NCBI GenBank assembly: GCA_008828725.1
Contig: MEHQ01004416.1
Location: forward strand, 280,455 to 344,454
DNA length: 64,000 bases
Direction of reading: 5' to 3'
From: Saccharina japonica
Taxonomy: Eukaryota > Sar > Phaeophyceae > Laminariales > Laminariaceae
Numbering within the stretch: position 1 is the first letter of the stretch; each line of letters begins with the position of its first letter. The notes under the pieces are model-generated. The model had not been told where the DNA came from. It saw nothing but the letters and a program-made list of their open reading frames with translations, and searched no databases. A program made the translations under genes and the position numbers. Shown one piece after another: positions 21,582 to 32,195 of this stretch.

Positions 21582-24439
21582 CATCCCTCTTTTCTGCCCA
21601 CCCCTCGCGACCGTTTCTTCATATCGGCTACAGCTCACGGTTTTAACAGTGCAGCAGTACCGTGGCGAGCACAACAAGCTGGAAATCAAAGCTTCGCTGG
21701 ATTCGAGGGATATACGTGTAGTACTCCTGCTTCGGGCCAACCTTTTCCGACCCTTTAGGCCTCCGACAGATCACCTGCAGATACCGGTAGATCCTGATCT
21801 AGCTTATCTATATCTTCACATGCCGGTGGAGTTAGTTGTCGTGCAGGATCTGTCTAACTACATATATATCTACCCGAGGGAACAGATCGTTTTCACGCAG
21901 ATTTCTATAGCTTCCACGCGGCAACGTGAGCTAGATCATAGAGGTCAGGAAACAATCTCCCCTGGAAGGACATAGATCATCAAGTGCGAACCGTTTGTCC
22001 GTGTTGGGTGTACAATATATGTTATGTTTCCGTAAATCTCAGCCTGGCTATTTTCTTAGGGCTGGTCTCAGCTGCGGGTTCTCTGCTGCTGATGCAGTAT
22101 TTTTCCAGCAGTGCAGTAAGAACGGCAGACTGAGACTTTTCCCAGCTCAAAATGAAATTAAGGAATCGGTGATCTGGAGTTTGTGTAGAATGCACCCCTT
22201 CTTAAATGAGGACCCGAGTCTGGCCTGGCATGCCTGCCTCGTGTCTGCATACAGGTGTCCCGCACTGTAATAATTCACAACTTCCACATCGTTTCCCAAG
22301 TTGCCGGTTTACGGTAACTTTTCTGTTGCTTGGAGTAACCAACACAGACGTTGGTATATCCTGCATGTCGCACAAGATGGTTTGGCCACTATAGTTTTGT
22401 TTATAAATAATAACATGGCGTGACTCTTCGCGTACACGACTAGGGGGTTGAAATTGTTTGATATCCACCCCTGCCAGCTTCCTGCTTTGTTGTATCCGCA
22501 CGGCATACCATTATCCTATTATTATGAGTGGGCTTGTTGCATCTAACCGACGCACTGGTTTGCTGTGAATTTCGGGGCAGTGAGTTTTCATCACTACGTA
22601 TTATTGAGTCGGGCCGCTGCTTCGAAACACGTGTGATGCCACTCACCCCCGACTCGTAAGGGAAAACGCACGCAACTCGCGCATAACCCCCCCCCCCCCG
22701 CAACGCCGTGGTAGAGAGCTGTGTGGCTGGAGGTCAGCTCTGCGTCTCTTACCCTCTAAGGTCTCGCAACGTAGAACCACCTCTACAGGCCCTAGTGAAG
22801 CGGATCAACCGAACGTCAATTTATGCTGTGTGCGAGATTGAATATACCCTCCTAATGGGAAATCCGTTCGCCCGTCGGTCACTTTTGGTCGACGTCGCCG
22901 GATTGGTGTTGTTATGGTACTGCTCGAATGATGCGGAACCGTTGGCGAATACCTGGTATCAGGTATAGGAATCGTATTGGTAGTACTTGGAAGGCGTGTC
23001 TTGGATGGAAACCAGGGGTTCCCAGGTGGTTCTTGGGTAACCAAGCGTGCCTTTTCACTGTTTCAATCTTTAATCGTGGGAAAAGGAAATAAAGCTACTC
23101 TTCTTCTATCTCCAAGCAAACAACACACGTGAGTACCAACGAGTACCCGTTCCATAGGCTGACCTGGCTAGTGACACTCTGTGTCCTTACCCTAACCTTA
23201 TAACAGTGTGCCGTGACTGATAATGCTGTATACACTCCCGGATGGATGAACAAAACTCCCAACCCGACTGGGGGCAATGAATGATGTGCAAACCCCATTT
23301 ATGAGACCGTATTCACCCAAGAGAAGCATTCATGCATCTAAGATGTACAGCTGGTGTGATTTTGCAACTGTTTAGGGGATCCAATCGGCAACCCAGAGGC
23401 CCAAATTTGAGGTCCAGGACTATTACTTGTTGAGCTTTTAAGCTACGCTGAGCACATAAGTAATGACCTAGTGTTTATCCACTCATGTTAGCAACGTTTT
23501 ACAAAATTTCTAAAAACAATGATTGCCAACCAAATTGGCCAAATACGAAGATGACGCCGGATGAGGTTCCTTGTTTTTCAAAACTGGAACACGGGGCGAA
23601 ATTTGATTGACTTCGTCGTTTCTAATGTATATAGGAACTCCACCTTCGTCCCATGGCGGCAAAATACCATATGAGTCTTATTGTGCAAGTGTTTTGATAG
23701 AAGCAGTGTGGTCGCAGTTTCTCTACGAAAGGATTAGGGTCGTTCTTATCGCGCAGCTTTTTTCCAAAATTTCCAAATAATTTGGTTGCGCAATCTTTAG
23801 GATTTCCATATTTTTCAAAACTAATTTCCAATATTGGAATGCGAAGCCTTCCAAATATTTTTCCCTCTGTTCAAATTCCAAACTTTCCGAAAAAATCCTG
23901 TTTTTCTTGCTTTTCCTGCTTTTTTTGGAAAAACAAAATAGAAATTTTGGAAAAAAATTGCTCGATAAAGAACGGCCCTTAAAACCACAGTACCTTTTGT
24001 TCGAAGCGCCTCAAAACCCCCCTTCAGTTCTCACGAGTGTTTTCTGGTAACCCCGGCCGTTCTTCCAACGACGACCCCCACCCGGAGTATTTCACCAGGT
24101 GTCTAAAGGAAACTGTGGCTGAAGTTGACGCAGCTACCAAGGTAAACATCTTCGGGGTTTACTCTTGAACTTTTGTTGAATGGGAATGGACCAAACGGTT
24201 TGAACTGGCAAGCGGTGGTGGGCTAAAAAACGACCCAGACAGGCGGAAGAACGCCAACACCAAGTACGAGTACCAGTTTTGAGCGGCGTGCTGTTCCCGA
24301 TGATGGTGCCGAGGTCTTCGGAGGGCGCACAGCGAGGCGAGTACATCAGAGAGGCTGCCACCTTTGTTCTACCTGAGCATCTGCAAGGACATCGTTGCCA
24401 AAACGATGTACAGGGGTATCTATCGTGATCTAGAAACTC
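21582..24439. other. Gene-poor stretch
   Basis: A C-run of about 13 bases sits at 22687-22700. 23750-23970 is AT-rich and built from repeated TTCCAAA/TTTGGAA words. No supportable gene, RNA or element ends were found. Confidence 0.4.
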
Positions 24440-24640
24440 TTGTTTTTCACTCGCCGTTGTGAGGAAGCCAAAAAGGCTACCCGATGAACTATGCTATGAC
24501 CTACAGTACGTAGAAAAGTAAACTGTCTCAACACAATCAAAACAATTCCGACGGTTTGGGGTAAAGAAGCCTAATAATAGTCAGACAAAAATTGTTTCAG
24601 CCAAACGTCGTGCTGTCTCTATCGTAGGGATTGTCGTTCG
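24440..24640 (+). mobile_element. M1 element, partial copy
   Basis: Retains the M1 internal order: CCCGATGAACTATG, GGTTTGGGGTAAAG, CCTAATAATAGTCAGAC, CAGCCAAACG and the terminal CTCTATCGTAG. The left terminus is not clear. Confidence 0.6.
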
Positions 24641-24807
24641 CAGGTCGTCGAATTCCTCTTGAGACGGTGGCTGTTCACGACATCGAGAACGCAAATTCGG
24701 TTGGCCGTGGGCGAGTTGGCTAATGCCCAAACATGCCGGCCTGTCGGGGTACCAGTAAGAAGTCGCGCGCGCAAACGCTGTTTCTCTTCCAGAACAGTCC
24801 ACGAAGT

Positions 24808-25068
24808 GGCTGGTGCTCCGGTAGGGGGGTCATGTAATAGGTGCTTGTTTTTCACCTGCACAGAGCCACTCTGCCGAGTGACTGCTTCACTGCGTTGTAC
24901 TCATGACCTTTTTTGTTGTTCTATATGCACCGCCATTAGAGGTTTTGTTATGCAACGACAACAAACTACGATTAGGTCCAATTTTCGGTTAGATTCGGAG
25001 ACACTTGTCCGAGTAACCAAAACCTGGCAGTGAAAACGTGGGTACCCCCCCTATCGTAGCACCGGTCA
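24808..25068. mobile_element. M2 inverted-repeat element, copy 1
   Basis: The ends GGCTGGTGCTCCGGTAGGGG and CCCCTATCGTAGCACCGGTC are terminal inverted repeats. The interior closely matches 30758-31043 (for example ACAGAGCCACTC, GAGTGACTGCT, TATGCACCGCCAT). About 260 bp, non-coding. Confidence 0.85.
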
Positions 25069-25747
25069 GTTGGTTGTACGCGAAGTGTACGGCCGTGCCG
25101 CGTTCGATGTGGTGCTGCCAGTGTTTCATTGTGTGTGTATCACGGTATCTCGCTTCTGGACGCGTGCTTTGTTTGAGGCAGAAATGTTTGGCTGGCGACA
25201 GGCTTCAGAACGACGGGGCACCTTAACCCGAAAGACGGACTTTTTTGTGTTTTTTATGCAATACGTTTGGTTGGATACTCCAGCAGGGGAACGGGGTTTG
25301 TCCCTCGGGTAGCACTTTTGGTTTCCTCCAACACATCAGATGTTGGGTGACGTTTATAGAGCTCGTCAAGAGATGGGTCTCAGGAAGGAAGACAATGGTG
25401 CACCTCTACCGCAGCATGCATCCTCTCATCATTTATTACCTCTTTGACCCGTCATCGGCGCAGTGTTTGAGACCACACACCAAATGTTCGTTGCGTCGAG
25501 AGTGGGCAATATGCTGGCCGGCGTTTGGACGTGTGAAGTGAAGGTTAGGATTACATGGGGAGCGTCCCACGTAAAATTATATTCTGGCTGTTGTGTGAAC
25601 GGTGGGCGGAGACCGATGCCCCCCTCTTCTTACGTATATTAATACCACAATGCCAGGAAAACGACGCAGGCTACGGTCGACGCAGTAGGGCTCCTGGTGT
25701 TGTCAGTCGCGTCCGTGGAATACTTACCTCATCCAGGCACTGGTCTC
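25069..25747. other. No recognisable feature
   Basis: Frames of 60-98 codons overlap one another here, with no domain or consistent coding signal. Confidence 0.35.
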
Positions 25748-26015
25748 CGACCCATGCAACGGCAGAGGTGAACCCATTTTCTTCTGAAGGTGGTCAGTCA
25801 CTTGAGGAGCTATGTACCCCACCCAAAAACGTCATTTGGAGGAAACTAAAAGTCCCCCACCCGAAGAAATCCGACGCCCTTAAGTGCAAATCGAAAAAAC
25901 ATTGCAACAAGAATACGAAATGCCGACGATCTTGGGTTGAGGAACCTAATAATAGTCACACAGAAAAAAAATCAGCCAAATAACGGTACATCGTATACCT
26001 CTATCGTAGCACACG
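25748..26015 (+). mobile_element. M1 inverted-repeat element, copy
   Basis: Starts near CATGCAACGGCAGAGGTG and ends CCTCTATCGTAGCACACG. It holds the family blocks GGTCAGTCACTTGAGGAGCT, TCTTGGGTTGAGGA and CTAATAATAGTCAC. Confidence 0.75.
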
Positions 26016-26452
26016 TTCTCGACGGTATACTGACGGATCAACACGAACCGCATTCCCATCGGCCTCGTGTATCGGAGGTACTATTGTACCAGGTACAAAA
26101 ATCTATTATCGGGTTGCTCATCAATTCAGGGTATAGCTCATGAACTGAGGAGCCGCCCCGGTGGTACGTGATTCTGACATGAAGGTTCTACCTCTCTCGT
26201 TCCACGGATCGGTCGCAGGTACTCCAAGCCCTTTTGTTGCCACCACAACTAGGTTTGGCGGCATTTGCTGATTTCGCTTGAGAACACGCATGAATCTCTT
26301 CGGGTAATCCGTCTTGAGCCGGAATCGCGATCGTGGGATCATACGTGTTCCACCGTTAGTGGTGTTCACAAAAGGGGGAAATACTTGCTACGCACATCTA
26401 CCCCCACTCCTGACTTGTTTGTATTTGTGTTCTGTGATGTTCTGACGAACGT

Positions 26453-28165
26453 TTGTCTGCGTGGCCACCCCTGCTTCGAACAGGTCAAGGCGCCGTGATG
26501 AAGGACGTCTTCGCCATCGTGCTCAAGCATGGAATCGAAGAAACACAGTGGTACGCGTCACCGAGAAACCTTCAGATGGTTTGTCTGGACCTGTGCGCCA
26601 TCTGCCGCAGCTGCGACATTCTGCAAGTCGTGGCCACTAAACGTACCCCCCGCCACTTATGGCTAAGTAACCACAAAAGAAACTCCCGGAATAAGGGTGT
26701 TGCGTCGCGAGTTCCGGCATTGCGTGCGCACTCAATAGTATGGGAGTTATCCCCGGCCCGTATATCTGCCGAGGATGAGTTGCCCCAGCAACGACGCCGG
26801 GTATTTTCTTCGGCGTTGAGGCGGCTACTACGTTCGCGGGGGTGCGGTAGCGGTATCGAGAAAACCTGGTGGCCGGAATCACTGAGGAAGATGACGTTCG
26901 GGCCATCGTTCAACCATCCAGTGGATAAGGTGGTCTGGCCGACCTCCCTTGAAAACTTGGTGTTCGGTCGGGATTACGATAAACCCATTCATGGTGTGGA
27001 ATGGCCTGCCTCGCTTGAACAATTGACGTTCGGAGACCGCTTTAATCAGTCACTCGAAGAGTTTGTGTGCCCCGCTTATCTTTCAGAGTTGACCGTCGGG
27101 GGTGGTAGTGGCGGAAGTGTACCTGTCCAGGTAGTGGTGTGGCCGAGGTTTCTTCGAAGCTTATCGTTTGGATATAGCTTCAACCGACGCATTGAAACAG
27201 TGGTCTGGCCGGCCACTCTGCAGCGTTTGCGATTTGGGTATAGTTTCAATCAGCCCGTCCAACGGGTCGCGTTGCCGGCGTGCCTGAAGTCTTTGACGTT
27301 TGGATGTTTGTTCGATCAGCCGATAAACCACGTGAAGTGGCCGGCCTCGCTCGAGCAATTAGTGTTTGGCAAGTACTTCGACCGGCCCGTCGAGTCTGTG
27401 GCGTGGCCGGAGTCGCTGCTCTGCTTGAAGTTCGGGTCTGAGTTCGACAGACCCATTGAAAAAGTGGTGTGGCCCGCCTCCCTGCAGCGCTTAACGTTCT
27501 GGTTTGATTTCAACCAGCCTATCGACAAGGTCGTCTGGCCTGTCTCTCTCCAGCGTTTGACGTTCGGGTCGAGCTTTAACCAACCGATCGCCGACGATGC
27601 GGTGATGCAGTTTGTTTCCTTTACAGTTACCATGCGCCAGGCGTCCGACCTGTTGTCTTCGCCTGTCACGCGGAGGGACTTTATTTTTGGTGGCTGCTTC
27701 AACCAACCTATCCACGACGTTCAATGGCCGGCAGCGCTGCAGTCCTTGACGTTCGGGAATTGCTTTAACCTGCCAATCGAAAAGGTTGTTTGGCCGGTCT
27801 CACTGGTAGACCTAAGGCTCGGAGCTAGCTTTAATTTGCCCATTGACGAGATTAGTTTGCCTGGTTCGCTACAGCGTTTAGAGTTTGGTTCTAGGTTCGA
27901 TCGACCTATCGACCGAGTGAGGTGGCCTTCTGCTCTCCGGCATTTGTCATTAAACGGTTGCTTCAATCAACCAATCCAGAGAGTGGCGTGGCCGCCAGCG
28001 CTGCATCGTTTGACGTTTGGGAATCATTTCAACAAGCCTGTTGGTGGGGTAGTGTGGCCGAGCTCTCTCAGGTATTTAAGGCTTGGGCTAAGCTTTGACC
28101 AGACTATCGACATGGTTGAATGGCCGCCCTCGCTCCACCTTGTTGACCCTGCGGGTGTACATTGA
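26453..28165 (+). CDS. FNIP-like repeat protein (about 19 repeats of 22 residues)
   Basis: A frame of 570 codons; a second Met at 26498 would give 555. The first 138 residues lack a recognised domain. From about residue 140 to the end it consists of about 19 units with the pattern WPxSLxxLxFGxxFNQPIxxV. This matches the FNIP repeat (Pfam FNIP family, LRR-like; known from Dictyostelium and giant viruses) with a Trp-Pro signature at each unit start. Unit 4 is degenerate. Between the FNQPI of unit 11 and the next unit, about 18 extra residues replace the expected WPxSL segment. There another frame reads RPTCCLRL, suggesting two compensating indels. Such repeats usually bind proteins or ligands, but the partner is unknown. 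No signal peptide or membrane segment is evident. The CAG at 26480-26482 could be a splice acceptor, so an upstream exon is possible. Confidence 0.88.
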   Translation: MSAWPPLLRTGQGAVMKDVFAIVLKHGIEETQWYASPRNLQMVCLDLCAICRSCDILQVVATKRTPRHLWLSNHKRNSRNKGVASRVPALRAHSIVWELSPARISAEDELPQQRRRVFSSALRRLLRSRGCGSGIEKTWWPESLRKMTFGPSFNHPVDKVVWPTSLENLVFGRDYDKPIHGVEWPASLEQLTFGDRFNQSLEEFVCPAYLSELTVGGGSGGSVPVQVVVWPRFLRSLSFGYSFNRRIETVVWPATLQRLRFGYSFNQPVQRVALPACLKSLTFGCLFDQPINHVKWPASLEQLVFGKYFDRPVESVAWPESLLCLKFGSEFDRPIEKVVWPASLQRLTFWFDFNQPIDKVVWPVSLQRLTFGSSFNQPIADDAVMQFVSFTVTMRQASDLLSSPVTRRDFIFGGCFNQPIHDVQWPAALQSLTFGNCFNLPIEKVVWPVSLVDLRLGASFNLPIDEISLPGSLQRLEFGSRFDRPIDRVRWPSALRHLSLNGCFNQPIQRVAWPPALHRLTFGNHFNKPVGGVVWPSSLRYLRLGLSFDQTIDMVEWPPSLHLVDPAGVH

Positions 28166-28440
28166 CCTGTCCTGCAGGTTGTGCGTTGTGTTATCGCTGA
28201 ACCTGTGGGGGTGTTAATCTCCTTTTCCTGCTAGGTAGTCCGATTAATGGCTTCGATACTTCCGCCCTCTTTAAACAGGCAATCACAAACTATCGGTGGA
28301 CGGTTAGCCTTTGGCAAACATCGTTTGCGGCCGGCGTTAACACGCCTGTGTCGGCAATATCAGGACTTTGTCGACAAGGCCACACGCCCTGGGTCCCAAC
28401 AGACCTAGGTGTGGGGGGTTGGTTCAACCAAGCACTATCT
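28166..28440 (+). pseudogene. Decayed FNIP-like repeats after the stop codon
   Basis: After the stop, one frame still reads TSFAAGVNTPV and later GVGGWFNQALS, and another reads GRLAFGKH. These fragments match the LxFGxxFNxPV core with frameshifts between them. The array was probably once longer, and the present stop may mark a shortened gene. Confidence 0.5.
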
Positions 28441-29440
28441 TCCTCGCGTGGATGGGTTTGATGAAACTTTCGAAGCTTGAGTGTGAGTTCAAGCTAACGA
28501 TTAAATGGAGAGCGGCCTCCCTTGAGTATTATGCCTTTGAGGTTGATGTCCACGAGACGCAACCCATGATATTCGGCATCAGGCTGAGCGTTGCGAATGC
28601 CCGTCGGGACTAGTAAGAACATGTGACCAGCGAGTGTAAGCTGGCTGCGTGCTTACACATTTTTGTGCTTTCGTTTTGTTTTCGTCAGCCAATCTGTCAA
28701 ACATCGTGGAAGAGGCTGACCTAATAGAAGGCGTATGAATGTTTTATTCACATCAAATGTCTGAGTCGTAGGGACGCATGGTCGGCTTTGGTATTTGCAG
28801 AATATTGTCGCTCGCTTAGATGCTGGATCGACCGAATAGTCCGTTAGGATATGTAGCCGCCGACGCCACTGGGCTGGGTGGTGGTACATGCGTGCAACTG
28901 CGTAGAGTAAGCGCCTGCTATCGTGCGCTCTAGCACTGTAGTATTTGGCCGAAGCTGTCGAAGTAAGGGCAACGCATTGCCAGGTCACACGGTTTCGGTC
29001 GACACAATAGGTCTCAGGCTCATACACGAATGAATCTGGTGGCGCGTTCGGCCATTTTCCAAGTAAACCCGATGCCGCTTGCAACGACGTTTATTTTACC
29101 ATGCCGCCGACGGTAAAAAAAGTTTCCGTTCTTGTCTGGCAACGAGTTGTTGTTGTACGTATAGCCATCACTGTATAGCACACTACACAAATCGTTGTAT
29201 TTTAGCGCAGTTATTATTCCTAAGGGGACGGGCCGGCGCTGGGAGCACCGATAGCTTTGAAGCTCAAACACTGTAGTAAGAAGGCCTGACTGGATCCTGC
29301 GGCATGGTGTTCTGGTTATCAACTCCGCGTAGGCATGCATTGTGATTTCTCGACATTCGTGTAGCATCGTGTTTAGACACGTAGTCAGTAGTGTGTGTTT
29401 GCTTCCCCCGACACACTCCTCCTCCTCCTCCTCCTTCCCC
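28441..29440. other. Intergenic or 3' untranslated region
   Basis: Minus-strand frames of 143 and 147 codons overlap here, one of them (29020-29463) running over the stop of the neighbouring gene. Neither has protein-like composition. Part may be the 3' untranslated region of the minus-strand gene ending at 29441. Confidence 0.35.
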
Positions 29441-32195
29441 TCATAGCAGAGGCTCAAGAGCAATGCCCTCCAGCTTTATTTCAGCGTTGTCACACGAAAC
29501 CCCTGTGTACTTCGCCGGCACCTCGTACGTCTGAACCGTACCGTTGGTGTAGGTCTTCTGGACCGTTAGCACCGCGTTGACGGTAAGGATGCTTTTCATG
29601 TACCTAGCCATGGCCTTGCAGCCGATCATGGGAGCGAGCGATATCTCCGCAGATCGGTCTACAGTGCGCGTCTTGCTTATCGCCGAAGACTGGTGAGGCC
29701 CGAATACCACGGCGATCTTAACCGGCGAGGTTTTCCCTGCCGAAACGAGCGGCAGCTTGGCCTTCCACTCCGTCGACCAGTCCACCTCCAGACCCTCCTG
29801 CAGCGGCCACGACAAATCAAAATAATGCACACCTCAGGCAGATCATGTACAGATATATCATCTAGTTCCTCGCCTGCCGTTGCGATGCAGGATGCGAAAA
29901 AATACAGATGCAACCCAGGAAACACGTGCTAGAGCATGCCGATCATACAGGCCCCACCCGGCAACACGAGCTACATCAAACAAGACCGAGAATAGATCTG
30001 CCTTGAAAGGTCGACAGCTTATAGATCATCAAGTGGCAATCGATTGTTATCCGTTCGAGATGTGCAATAATGCAAGTGGGTATTTTTTGCCACCAGGCGG
30101 TCTTCCAAGTGTCCAACAAAAGCCACACGCAAAAAAAAAGTGTTGGGCACGCCTTTTGAGACGCCGGCTTTGCCGCCAATGCTTCAGTACGCGTAGTGCA
30201 GTAGTATTGTAGATGCCTCCACGATGGGGTAGCTGCCTCTCTATAGTGCGGTAGACTCCTTGACAGTACTGTACAAGCCTCTACCGTGCGGCAGAGGGGA
30301 GGGGTACGTTTGGGTCCAGAACCATGGGACTGGTGGGAGCTCCTCATCTCCACGAAGCAAAACATCGGCACCACTATAAAGCCCAATAAGAATACACCCC
30401 CTCTTCTGCGATAGACCTCCCTTTTTGTCGAGTCCCGCCGATATTCGTTGTGCTGCACGATCTTGTGGTCTAAAGTGTCCATGACTGTGGCTGGCCTCAG
30501 GAAACTACAGTAAGCAACCATACAGTTTCGGCCGGAAATGTTGTGTGATTACCAAAAAATAGTAGTGTCCCGACCGCAATACTTCGTACGAGTTTACTAC
30601 AGTACACCTACAGTATATCACGGGATGGTTATTACAGTAATTGACCTTAAGTTTCTGTTTTTCTCAGGTCAGTTTGTGAGTGAACAATACAGGTGCTCAA
30701 GTGAATCAAAAGCCTCCGAGGAATACAGTACCGGCCCGCTCATAAAAAAACAGAAATCGAGACTGGTGCTACGGTAGGAGGGTCATGTATATATATAGGT
30801 GCTTGTTTTTCAACCTGCACAGAGCCACTCGGCCGAGTGACTGCTATACTGCGTTGTACTCATAACCGTTTTTTTGTTTTTTTGTTGTTGTTCTGTATGC
30901 ACCGCCATCGGAGGTTTTGTTACGTAACGCGAACAAACTATGCTTAGGTCCAATTTTCAGGTAACTTCGGAGCCACTCGTCCGAGTGGCCAAAACTCGAT
31001 AGTGAACATGTGGGTATCCCCCCCTATCGTAGCACCAGTCTCGAGCTTAGGCTGACTTTCTTATTTTAGAAAGGGGTGCGTCCCACACTAACTTCAGTAT
31101 AATAGCCGTCGGCTTTTTTTATTTCCCCCGTAATGCTTAGGCTGAGTTTCTTGTGGGGCACTTTCTTATGAGAGGGCCGGTAGTGTACTGGAGCACACCT
31201 AAATCGTGGAACGCATCAGCAGCAGCACCTCACCTCGAAGACGAACGCGTGGGTGTCGAGCAGCGTCGTTTTCATGATGAAGTGGTCGATCACCTTGGCG
31301 GAGCTCCCGTTGGCGAACACTTCCGTGAACAACACCTCCGGCTCAACCGTCCTCATCGCATCCGTTAACAGCTCCAGAAATTCGACTTTGAGCACGACCG
31401 TGCTCTTCGCTGCCGGAGGAGACAACAAAACGAACCATTGGAGAGCTTCAATTTCCCATGGGCTGAACAGTAGTGCCACTGCAGGGCAGGAAAATCACTG
31501 GAAGGTACCTCTAACAGTATGGCGGGGATTCCCCTCAATGCCTTGCTTTTGCTTTGAGAGGGGGCCATATTAGCTAGGTGACTGAACCCCAAACTATGAC
31601 GTAAACAAAAAAAACGAACCCCGAGCCACAACTTGCCTTTCTCCAAAGCGATGGCGTAGCTGCCCGTGTTGGGGTTAGACTTCAGGTTCACCCCCCAGTC
31701 CGTTTTGTCGCACTGGATGTTGGGGCCTACCATGACCTTTCCGTTCCGCCAGAAGCCCGACACGGGCGCTACCTTACACGTGTCGAAGCAAACCATGACG
31801 CGGTTGTACTTGGTGAGTTGGGAGTTGTAGAAGCCACACAGGTATCGCGCTTTGGAGGTGTCGATGGTGCCCCACTCCTGCTCGTTTGTGAAGTGCCCCG
31901 TGGACAGGAGCCCCGCGGGCGTGACAGTTGTTGAAGAAATGAACCCGCCGCTCACCGCGCCCAGGCCTCGTTCGGACAGCGGCATGCTCTCGAAATCTTC
32001 CATCTTCTGCAAAGAGACTTTGAGGTAGGCGTACCCGAGCGGTCTGCCACTTCCCACGAAGGCCACGCCGTGCATGATGGTTTTGGTGGTTTCGTTAAGC
32101 CTCCCGGTGATCCCATCCGGTAGCACTTTCTCCCTGGAGGTATTGTCGAACTTTTCGCGCTTGAACCCCGTCATGGCCCACACGGGAGAACTCAT
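29441..32195 (-). CDS. Unrecognised 363-residue protein, three exons
   Basis: Three exons join in one frame: 32195-31637 (559 bp, starting MSSPVWAMTGFKREKFDN), 31409-31234 (176 bp) and 29797-29441 (357 bp, with stop). Intron 1 (228 bp) has a GC donor, AAAG|GCAAGT, and acceptor CCGGCAG. The nearby GT alternative brings a stop into frame. Intron 2 (1.4 kb) uses GAG|GTGAGG and CCGCTGCAG, phase 0. The protein is soluble-looking, with no signal peptide or clear membrane span. The middle of exon 1 has several Cys (CGFYNS, CFDTC). Exon 3 is rich in Lys, Thr and Val with beta-strand-like alternation (SPVKIAVVFGPHQ, YEVPAKYTGV). I do not recognise a family. A possible acceptor (GTCACAG) just upstream of the start suggests a 5' intron. 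Intron 2 carries nested transposons M3 and M2. Confidence 0.75.
30724..31187. mobile_element. M3 inverted-repeat element split by an inserted M2
   Basis: The two halves (30724-30757 and 31044-31187) together match the uninterrupted 180 bp copy at 11642-11821. Ends are TACAGTACCGGCCCGCTCAT and ATGAGAGGGCCGGTAGTGTA. It lies in intron 2 of the minus-strand gene. Confidence 0.88.
30758..31043. mobile_element. M2 inverted-repeat element, copy 2, nested in M3
   Basis: Terminal inverted repeats CGAGACTGGTGCTACGGTAG and CTATCGTAGCACCAGTCTCG. TCGA on both sides fits a 3-4 base target duplication. The uninterrupted M3 copy shows the empty site as AAATCGGGCTT. Confidence 0.9.
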
